Source of the DNA: Planctomycetota bacterium
GTDB lineage: Bacteria; Planctomycetota; Phycisphaerae; Tepidisphaerales; Tepidisphaeraceae
Assembly (NCBI GenBank): GCA_023417885.1
Contig: JAEZED010000192.1
Span: 1 to 11,349, forward strand
Direction: 5' to 3'
DNA length: 11,349 nt
Shown: piece by piece, positions 5,880-11,349 of the stretch
Layout: each line of letters starts with the position of its first letter
How positions within the stretch are numbered: position 1 is the stretch's first letter
Position numbers and translations under genes: made by a program
Notes under the pieces: model-generated
Seen by the model: the letters and a program-made list of their open reading frames with translations, nothing else
What the model was told of the DNA's origin: nothing
Database searches by the model: none

Positions 5880-6374
5880 CTACCAATCCCCGCCCATCGC
5901 CTCCACGATCCCGGCCGCAAGCTCCTCGGCCGCCTCTTGGGACGCGAAGAAGTCTGACTCCCCGAGCGTCGGGTAGAGCACCGACGTCTGCTCGAAGTTC
6001 TCCAGACGAAGCAGTTCCTCGCCGGTGCGCAGATCCTTCCAAACGACATCCGCCAGCACCACGTAGAGCTGCTCGTTCGGGAGGGCGTGGAACCGGTCGC
6101 GCGAGGTCGTGCGCCGGCGCGCGTCGGTGATCGTCACCTCCAGCATCGCGTCCGCCTCCTCGACGGACGCAACGCGGTAGGGCGTTCGCGCCTCCAGCTG
6201 GCGCACCAAAGCCGAGGTGAGCTGCGCGGTGTCGCTGCGCGACAGTGTCTCGTTCGTCACCGTCGGCACCGCCACCGTATTCACCTGGTCGGTGTAGAGG
6301 CCGCGCGACCCGGCCATCCGGTAGCCGCAGCCGCAGAGCATTCCGCACAGCGCCAATACGATCATCCGGCTCAT
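5880..6374 (-). CDS. lptE: LptE-like LPS-assembly lipoprotein
   Basis: 164-residue predicted outer-membrane lipoprotein. LptE plugs the LptD barrel and helps insert lipopolysaccharide in the outer leaflet. A short signal ends in the lipobox L13-C14-G15-C16, followed at once by GYRMAG, the Cys-Gly-Tyr start typical of LptE proteins. Then come TVAVPTVTNETLSR (33-46) and a helix TAQLTSALVRQLEART (49-64), matching the family pattern of a strand, a conserved Asn and an amphipathic helix. The rest is a strand-rich domain ending in a helix (about 146-160). Its ATG overlaps the stop of the BamD-like gene (ATGA, 6374-6371), so the two are translationally coupled. LptD is not in the window. LptE sequences diverge strongly, so the family is called from pattern and context. 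Confidence 0.8.
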   Translation of the reverse strand: MSRMIVLALCGMLCGCGYRMAGSRGLYTDQVNTVAVPTVTNETLSRSDTAQLTSALVRQLEARTPYRVASVEEADAMLEVTITDARRRTTSRDRFHALPNEQLYVVLADVVWKDLRTGEELLRLENFEQTSVLYPTLGESDFFASQEAAEELAAGIVEAMGGDW

Positions 6375-7342
6375 GGCTGACCCTCCGCGGCCGGCCGCGT
6401 CGTCGGGGCAGCGTTTCGCTCCAGGTCGCGCCGGGCATCCTCCGCCTGCGCGGTATCCGGATACTCCTGCGTCACCCGCGCCAGCAGCAGCCGGCCGGCC
6501 TCCGGGTCGCCCGTGCGCCGGTAGAAGTCGGCGGTGATCATCAGCTTCTCGGCCAGTTGCTCATCGATCCACTGGAGCAGCCCGGGGATGTTCTGCTGCC
6601 TGGCGATCTCGGGGAACTCGGCGGAGAACTGCCGGAGCTGGGCGCTGGCGTCGAGGAGGGTGGTCGGGTCGTAGCGCGGCCCGTTGTACTGGAGGACGTT
6701 GCTGTAGGCCTGCTTCAGGCGCACCGTCGGAATCTGCTCGCTTCGCGGGAACCGGTCGATGAAGACGCCGTAAGCGTCCTCGGCAAAGTCGTAGTCGCCC
6801 TGGCTGAAGTAGAAGTCGGCGGTGCGCTTCAGCGCCTGCTCCGCCAGCGGCGAGCCGGGGAGGCGCTGCTGCACTCGGAAGAGCATCTCGATCGCCTCGT
6901 CGTGCATGCGCACCGGGAAGAAGAAAGCCCGGTCGCTCCTGTTCCGCAGGTAACTGTCGGCAATCTCGTACTGCTTCAGCGCCGCCGGGTAGTAGAGCGG
7001 GCTGCCGCTGTGCTCGTCCAGCAGCTGGTCAAGGTAGTAGAACCCCTTGATCCGCTGACCGTTCTCGATCAGCGCGTTGGCGGCGAGCCAGAGGGCGACG
7101 TCCGGATAGGCCGCCTGCGGCTCCTTCTCGAACCGTTCCACGAGCCGGTCGAAAGCCTCCTCCCCATCACCTTCGTCCACCATTGCGGCGACCCGGCGCA
7201 GCGCGGGATCCTGCACATCCTGCTCCTGGAGAAGCTGCCGGTTTCCCCCCGTCGCCACGCCGCCGCTCAGGCCGTAGCAGCCGGGAAGGAGGAACAGCAG
7301 TCCGAAGCAGAAAATGATCCTGGCGATCCGTGCGCGGGTCAT
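6371..7342 (-). CDS. BamD-like TPR lipoprotein (outer-membrane assembly)
   Basis: 323-residue predicted lipoprotein. Signal peptide with hydrophobic core about residues 9-19 and lipobox L19-P20-G21-C22. The mature part is almost entirely helical with tetratricopeptide-like repeats. Examples are ALKQYEIADSYLRN, a repeat around AEQALKRTADFYFSQGDYDFAEDAY, and a final one around TADFYRRTGDPEAGRLLLARVTQEYPDT, each with the small/aromatic TPR pattern and a PxS/PDT hinge. This is the build of BamD (YfiO), the lipoprotein that works with BamA in outer-membrane beta-barrel insertion, but at 323 residues it is longer than the roughly 245 of E. coli BamD, so it may be a related TPR lipoprotein. It ends in a Pro/Thr-rich tail. 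The ATG at 7342 has no clear ribosome binding site. It lies 56 bp after recO and overlaps lptE by 4 bp. Confidence 0.75.
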   Translation of the reverse strand: MTRARIARIIFCFGLLFLLPGCYGLSGGVATGGNRQLLQEQDVQDPALRRVAAMVDEGDGEEAFDRLVERFEKEPQAAYPDVALWLAANALIENGQRIKGFYYLDQLLDEHSGSPLYYPAALKQYEIADSYLRNRSDRAFFFPVRMHDEAIEMLFRVQQRLPGSPLAEQALKRTADFYFSQGDYDFAEDAYGVFIDRFPRSEQIPTVRLKQAYSNVLQYNGPRYDPTTLLDASAQLRQFSAEFPEIARQQNIPGLLQWIDEQLAEKLMITADFYRRTGDPEAGRLLLARVTQEYPDTAQAEDARRDLERNAAPTTRPAAEGQP

Positions 7343-7398
7343 GTGGGCCGCATGGTAGCGTCGCGGGGCCCGGCCGAGTAGCCGTGGGGCGGCCCGTC

Positions 7399-8157
7399 TC
7401 AGCCGCGCAGGACGTACCGGGCGGTGCGGAGCCGGGCGGAGGATTGCTCCTGCACGTGCGCGATGATCAGCCGGTTGGCCTCGTCCGCCCGCGCGCGGTC
7501 GATCACCGGGAGGGTTCCGCCGGCACGGGCGAGCCGCAGGAGCGAGCTGATCGCCTCCAGCGCCGCGCGGGGCAGGGGGAGGGCGTCGGGAGTCTCCTCG
7601 ACCTGCTCGTCACACACCAGCCGCGCCATCCGCGGGGAGAAGGCGATCCGGGTCGCCGCCTGCACCGGCGTACCGCCGGCACATCGCGCGAAGTCGGGCA
7701 GGACGCCCACCTGGCGCAGGAGATTGAGCGAAAAGGCCAGCGACACCGCCTCGCGGCTCTCCGGCTCGGCGAGGCGAACGAGGAGCCGCTCAAACTGGTC
7801 GAACAGGCGCGGATGGGCGTCCTGCTCCTCGAGGAGGCGCTCAACGAGCTCCGCGGCGTAGAGGCCGAGGTACATCGCCCGCAGATCCCCCCGCAGGGCG
7901 AGGTGCCCGTCGCGCAGGCGCCATTCGGTGAGAATGGAGAGATCGCGCTCCGGCGCGTGGGAGAAGACGGCATCGCCGCTGTCGAGGAGATCCAGCCCGC
8001 CGTCGAAGTTGCTCTTGCCCGCCTTGGTTCGACGGATGGCGCCCTTGGCGATGAGCCTGATGCGGCCGTGCTCGCGCGTGAGGAGGGAGACGATCTGCGA
8101 GGTCTCGCTGTAGGGCAAGACGTGGAGGCAGACGGCCTGGTCGCGGACGAGCGGCAT
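7399..8157 (-). CDS. recO: DNA repair protein RecO
   Basis: 252 residues. RecO acts with RecR to load RecA on SSB-coated single-stranded DNA in the RecF pathway and anneals complementary strands. The N-terminal OB fold (about 1-80) is clear: an opening strand, then YSETSQIVSLLTREHGRIRLIAKGA (16-40, the best-conserved RecO stretch) followed by basic residues. A helical C-terminal domain follows, with YLGLYAAELVERLL (96-109) typical of the family. The zinc finger is degenerate: C159 and C182 remain, but the partners expected at 162 and 185 are Gly and Gln. The frame stays open upstream through the tRNA gene, so the ATG at 8157, where homology starts, is chosen; its ribosome binding site is weak. 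First protein gene of recO-bamD-like-lptE. Confidence 0.92.
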   Translation of the reverse strand: MPLVRDQAVCLHVLPYSETSQIVSLLTREHGRIRLIAKGAIRRTKAGKSNFDGGLDLLDSGDAVFSHAPERDLSILTEWRLRDGHLALRGDLRAMYLGLYAAELVERLLEEQDAHPRLFDQFERLLVRLAEPESREAVSLAFSLNLLRQVGVLPDFARCAGGTPVQAATRIAFSPRMARLVCDEQVEETPDALPLPRAALEAISSLLRLARAGGTLPVIDRARADEANRLIIAHVQEQSSARLRTARYVLRG

Positions 8158-8213
8158 TGGCTGCGAAGCGTAGCCGCACCGCGGCCCGGCCTGCGCGTGC
8201 CGGGGTTTGCCAG

Positions 8214-8286
8214 TGGACTGGGTGGGACTCGAACCCACGACCCAGCGGTTAAAAGCCGCTTGCTCTGCCGACTGAGCTACCAGTCC
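8214..8286 (-). tRNA. tRNA-Lys (anticodon UUU)
   Basis: A 73-base cloverleaf can be folded by eye: 7-bp acceptor GGACTGG/CCAGTCC; D arm GCTC-AGTCGGCA-GAGC; anticodon stem AGCGG/CCGCT with loop CTTTTAA, so anticodon TTT (UUU, reads lysine AAA and AAG); variable loop GGGTC; T arm GTGGG-TTCGAGT-CCCAC; discriminator A. No CCA is encoded, so it must be added by CCA transferase. It is 56 bp upstream of recO on the same strand and could share a primary transcript. No integrated element lies at its 3' end, so there is no sign of it being used as an attachment site. Confidence 0.97.
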
Positions 8287-8423
8287 CCGTGTCGCGGCGC
8301 CGGCCCCGGAAAAGCCGATACGTCGCGTCGTTTGCACGATAAGCGTGGCCCGGGGCGCATTCCACGCGTGCCACGGCCGCGGGCGGGCCGAAGATGTGAC
8401 TTTTATCGGTCGTGCAATTGTGG

Positions 8424-8429
8424 TATCCT
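8424..8429 (+). promoter_or_regulatory. Candidate extended -10 promoter for the DUF1800/DUF1501 unit
   Basis: TGGTATCCT contains an extended -10 (TGn at 8421-8423 plus TATCCT, four of six to TATAAT). The AT-rich TTTTAT (8401-8406) lies 17 bases upstream as a poor -35. It sits in a local AT-rich patch between the divergent tRNA-Lys and DUF1800 genes and would give a leader of roughly 130 bases. Confidence 0.35.
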
Positions 8430-8567
8430 GGCCGGATCAACCTGCGGCGCGTGGTTCGGGAAGGGCGGTCGCCTTGCAGACAGATCCCGGCTCGCGCGTC
8501 GCTGCGGATTCCCGTGCCACGTCGTCGTTCGATTCCTGAGTTCCAATCTCATTCGTGAGGTGTCTTC

Positions 8568-9989
8568 ATGCAGGACACGCCCGCACCGGCCCCGACGGGG
8601 CCCACGCCGCCCGACAAGCCGTTCGATCCCTTCCAGCCTTCGGATGCCGAGCCGTGGAACGCCCGCCGCATCGGTCACCTGCTCCGGCGCGCCGCCTTCG
8701 GCGCCAGCGCGCAGCGCATGCAGCTCTGCAAAGAGCGCGGCCCGGACGGCTCGGTCAACTGGCTCTTGGAGTTCGACCCCGCGAGCGACGTCGGCGGCCT
8801 GAATGCCTTTCTCCAGCAGGCCCAGGCGCTCTACGACATCCGCCAGAGCCCCGTGTACGCGGCGCAGTGGTGGTTTCACCGCATGATCCACACCCCCGCG
8901 CCGCTCCAGGAGAAGCTGGCGGTGATGTGGCACGATCACTTCGCCACCAGCGCCACAAAGGTCGGGCGCAGCGACTGGATGCATGACCAGGTCGAACTGT
9001 TCCGGACGCACGGCACCGGCAGCTTCCGCGAACTGCTCGTGGCGGTGGGGCGCCAGCCGGCGATGCTCCGCTGGCTCGACGGGCATGCTTCCCACAAGAG
9101 CGCCCCGAACGAGAATTACGCGCGAGAGATCCTGGAGCTCTTCAGCCTCGGCGTCGGGCACTACACCGAGCCGGACATCCAGGAGCTGGCGCGCTGCTTC
9201 ACCGGCTGGCTCATCACCGGCGGGCGCGAGGCACGCTTCGACAAGAACCGCTGGGACGAGGGGGAGAAGACCGTCTTCGGCCACAAGGGCGCGTACAACG
9301 ACGAGCAGGCCGTTGACGTGATCCTCCAGCATCCGCAGGCGCCCAAGTACATCGCCTGGCGGCTGCTGACGACGTTCGTTCACCCCCAGCCGGCGCAGGA
9401 GCACATCGATCACTACGCGGCGCGCCTTGTCGCGCACCAGTGGCACATCGGCAACACCCTGAAGGAAATCCTCAAGAGCCGGCTCTTCTACAGCGACTGG
9501 GCATACCGCAGCCTCATCAAGTCGCCCGTGGACCTGTGCGTCGGGGCCGCGATCGCCATCGGCGGGGTGCCGCGGGCCGAGTACCTGCGGCGGGAGTGCG
9601 CCGCGATGGGCCAGAGCCTGCTCTATCCGCCAGACGTTTCCGGCTGGAAGGGGGGCCAGGCGTGGATCAACGCGAACACCGTCATGGTCCGCTTCCGGTT
9701 CGGGATGGAGCTGGCCCGGCAGGGGTTCGGCGAGTTCGCCAGCAGCCCCCTCTACCAGGATCTCGAACAGCGCCAGGTCACGACGGCCGCCCGCATCGTC
9801 AACTACTTCGGCGAGATGCTGCTCGACGGCGACGTGCCGATGGACGCGCGCGGCCGGTTCCTGGACTACATCAACCGCGACGCGAAGAACCAGCCGGCCG
9901 AGTTCGCCTTCAACCCCGGCTACGTGCAGCAGAAGGTGCGGGGGCTGGTGCAACTGATGATGTCGATGCCGCACTACCAGCTTTCCTGA
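8568..9989 (+). CDS. DUF1800 family protein
   Basis: 473 residues of the DUF1800 family, whose molecular function is not established to my knowledge. Family landmarks: HLLRRAAFG (37-45), KLAVMWHDHFATS (116-128), NENYAREILELFSLGVG (181-197) followed by ELARCFTGW (206-214), YPPDVSGWKGGQAWINANT (353-371), and the end MSMPHYQLS. The N-terminal 30 residues are Pro-rich with no signal peptide. An in-frame TGA at 8556-8558, only nine bases before the ATG, rules out a longer start with a signal. GAGGTG at 8557-8562 is a good ribosome binding site. It lies 55 bp upstream of a DUF1501 gene; this pairing recurs in planctomycetes and many other bacteria, and the two are probably co-transcribed. A cytoplasmic location is inferred, unless it is co-exported with its Tat partner. 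Confidence 0.93.
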   Translation: MQDTPAPAPTGPTPPDKPFDPFQPSDAEPWNARRIGHLLRRAAFGASAQRMQLCKERGPDGSVNWLLEFDPASDVGGLNAFLQQAQALYDIRQSPVYAAQWWFHRMIHTPAPLQEKLAVMWHDHFATSATKVGRSDWMHDQVELFRTHGTGSFRELLVAVGRQPAMLRWLDGHASHKSAPNENYAREILELFSLGVGHYTEPDIQELARCFTGWLITGGREARFDKNRWDEGEKTVFGHKGAYNDEQAVDVILQHPQAPKYIAWRLLTTFVHPQPAQEHIDHYAARLVAHQWHIGNTLKEILKSRLFYSDWAYRSLIKSPVDLCVGAAIAIGGVPRAEYLRRECAAMGQSLLYPPDVSGWKGGQAWINANTVMVRFRFGMELARQGFGEFASSPLYQDLEQRQVTTAARIVNYFGEMLLDGDVPMDARGRFLDYINRDAKNQPAEFAFNPGYVQQKVRGLVQLMMSMPHYQLS

Positions 9990-10044
9990 GCCCCTGATCC
10001 GTTCCCCCTGATTTCGCCTACCCATCCCTCGAGGGACGCCTCTC

Positions 10045-11349
10045 ATGCCTCGCGACACGAAACTGACCTCTCGACGTGAACTGCTCAAGGTCGGCCTGGG
10101 CGCGCTGCCGGTGATCACCATCGGCGGGAGCGTGCCGTATCTGGTGCCGAAGCTCGCCTTCGCGCAGGACACCCCCGGCACGCCGGTTCCCAAGGACAAC
10201 ATCCTGGTCATCGTCCAGCTCTCGGGCGGCAACGACGGGCTGAACACCGTCGTTCCCTTCAAGCACGACCAGTACAAGAAGGTGCGCCCGCGCATCGCCC
10301 TCTCGGAGCGCCTGCTCAGCCTGAGCGACGAGTACGCCCTGAATCCGGGCATGACGGCCTTCAAGAAGCTCTTCGACGAGGGAATGCTCGCCGTCGTCCA
10401 CGGCTGCGGATATCCGCAGCCCAACCGAAGCCACTTCGAGAGCATGGCCATCTGGCACGCCGCGCGGACAGACGGCGGCGGCGGGAGCGGCTGGCTCGGC
10501 CACTACCTCGACCACCTCGCCCGCGGTACGCAGAACAAGGACATCGCCAACAACCCGCTGATGGCGGTGAACATCGGGCGCGAGGTGCCGCAGGCCCTGG
10601 TCTCGCCGGAGGTCACGGTGCCGAGCGTCGACAGCATCGACGACTTCGGCCTGCGCTTCGACGAGGGCAGCGCCTACGACAAGGACCTGGAACGCCAGAT
10701 CATCGTCGAGCTCAACAAGTACAGGGGCGAGAACCCGGCGATGGAGTACCTCGGCCGGCAGGCGACCGACGCCATCATCTCCGCCGACGAGATCCGCAGC
10801 GTCGCCGGCAAGTACACGCCGGAGGCGAGCTACCCCGGCGGACTGGGGCAGCGCCTGTGGCTGATCGCGCAGCTCATCTGCGGCAACTTCGGCACGCGCG
10901 TCTTCTACTGCGAGATCGGCGGGTTCGATACCCACGCCAGCCAGGTGCAGCAGCACGAGAACCTGCTCCGGCAGGTGTCGGACTCGATCGCCGCCTTCTA
11001 CCAGGATCTCACCGCCAAGAAGATCGCCGACAAGGTGACGACAATGGTCTTTTCCGAGTTTGGCCGGCGCGTGGAACAGAACGCCAACGACGGCACGGAC
11101 CACGGCGCGGCGGGGCCCATGTTCGTCGTCGGGCCGAAGGTGCAGGCCGGCCTCTACGGCACCCATCCGTCGATGGACCAGCTCGAGCGCGGCGATCTTG
11201 CCTTCACCACCGACTTCCGCACCGTCTACGCCGCCATGCTCACGCACTGGCTCAACGCCGACGCGGATGCCGTCCTTCAGGAGCACTTCGAGCCCCTCCC
11301 GCTCATCAAGGGCGTGCCGCCCGCGACGCCCCCGCCCTCCACCCCGCCG
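10045..11349 (+). CDS. DUF1501 family Tat-exported protein, 3' end cut off by window
   Basis: 435 codons are visible with no stop before the window edge. DUF1501 belongs to the alkaline phosphatase/sulfatase-like superfamily; its substrate is unknown. A twin-arginine signal is clear: S9-R10-R11-E12-L13-L14-K15, a hydrophobic stretch (16-34) and a likely cleavage after AFA (38-40). Domain landmarks: VQLSGGNDGLNTVVPF (57-72), HGCGYPQPNRSHFESMAIWHAA (119-140), GGFDTHASQ (292-300), FSEFGRRVEQNANDGTDHGAAGPMF (336-360), all with conserved Asp, Asn and His that could bind metal. The visible end is Pro/Thr-rich and near the usual family length, so little is missing. GAGGGA at 10031-10036 is the ribosome binding site. 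Export in folded form suggests a cofactor or metal is inserted in the cytoplasm, possibly with help from DUF1800. Confidence 0.93.
   Translation, partial: MPRDTKLTSRRELLKVGLGALPVITIGGSVPYLVPKLAFAQDTPGTPVPKDNILVIVQLSGGNDGLNTVVPFKHDQYKKVRPRIALSERLLSLSDEYALNPGMTAFKKLFDEGMLAVVHGCGYPQPNRSHFESMAIWHAARTDGGGGSGWLGHYLDHLARGTQNKDIANNPLMAVNIGREVPQALVSPEVTVPSVDSIDDFGLRFDEGSAYDKDLERQIIVELNKYRGENPAMEYLGRQATDAIISADEIRSVAGKYTPEASYPGGLGQRLWLIAQLICGNFGTRVFYCEIGGFDTHASQVQQHENLLRQVSDSIAAFYQDLTAKKIADKVTTMVFSEFGRRVEQNANDGTDHGAAGPMFVVGPKVQAGLYGTHPSMDQLERGDLAFTTDFRTVYAAMLTHWLNADADAVLQEHFEPLPLIKGVPPATPPPSTPP

Noticed and set aside
8158..8337. N-terminal extension of recO by 60 codons
   Set aside because: The extension reads straight through tRNA-Lys; RecO homology begins at the ATG at 8157.
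8499..8520. Minus-strand TGGCACGGGAATCCGC as a sigma-54 site near the tRNA/DUF1800 gap
   Set aside because: The GG to GC spacing is eleven, not ten, which sigma-54 does not normally tolerate, and no gene starts suitably downstream.
8345..8539. 64-codon plus-strand frame upstream of DUF1800
   Set aside because: No ribosome binding site, overlaps the candidate promoter, composition unremarkable and no recognisable feature.
7330..8802. Plus-strand open frame (490 codons) over recO, the tRNA and the start of DUF1800
   Set aside because: It crosses a tRNA gene and two real genes in other frames; GC-rich artefact.
8403..10451. Long minus-strand open frame (682 codons) opposite the DUF1800 gene
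   Set aside because: Antisense to a gene with clear family motifs; spans the intergenic promoter region and parts of two genes, with no recognisable motif.
10018..11286. Minus-strand open frame (422 codons) opposite the DUF1501 gene
   Set aside because: Shadow of DUF1501, which has a Tat signal and all family landmarks on the plus strand.

Overview
This is a GC-rich bacterial chromosomal window carrying housekeeping genes. The best guess for the host is a planctomycete (phylum Planctomycetota). The reasons are an adjacent DUF1800/DUF1501 gene pair (abundant in that phylum), an outer-membrane lipoprotein pair (BamD-like and LptE-like) close to recO and ftsH, and an FtsH of the Gly/Pro-rich-tail type. 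This is a judgement from gene content and protein flavour; no database search was possible.

Layout. 1-1794, minus strand: cdaA (diadenylate cyclase, cut off by the window edge) preceded by folP (dihydropteroate synthase). 1795-2698, plus strand: a divergent control region, then two short genes for unrecognised single-pass membrane proteins. The second lies behind a near-consensus sigma-54 promoter at 2375-2390. A strong hairpin terminator at 2734-2790 ends this block. 2802-5537, minus strand: a GNAT acetyltransferase with a TTG start, then ftsH upstream of it, separated by a terminator-like hairpin. 5538-5879 holds no gene I can support. 5880-8286, minus strand: transcription order is tRNA-Lys(UUU), recO, a BamD-like TPR lipoprotein and an LptE-like lipoprotein. 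The last two overlap by ATGA. 8287-8567 is a divergent promoter region. 8568 to the right end, plus strand: a DUF1800 gene and a Tat-exported DUF1501 gene, the latter running off the window.

How the genes fit together. The minus-strand genes cover envelope and core functions: cyclic di-AMP synthesis, folate synthesis, membrane proteolysis, outer-membrane assembly, recombination repair and a lysine tRNA. The two small plus-strand membrane-protein genes and the GNAT gene sit between folP and ftsH and look like an accessory insertion into an otherwise conserved-looking run. DUF1800/DUF1501 form a two-gene unit of unknown function.

Most noteworthy: (1) the sigma-54 promoter in front of a tiny unknown membrane protein; (2) a CdaA whose DGA active-site motif reads DLG; (3) a RecO that keeps only two of the four zinc-finger cysteines. 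I found no CRISPR array, transposon, phage gene or defence system.
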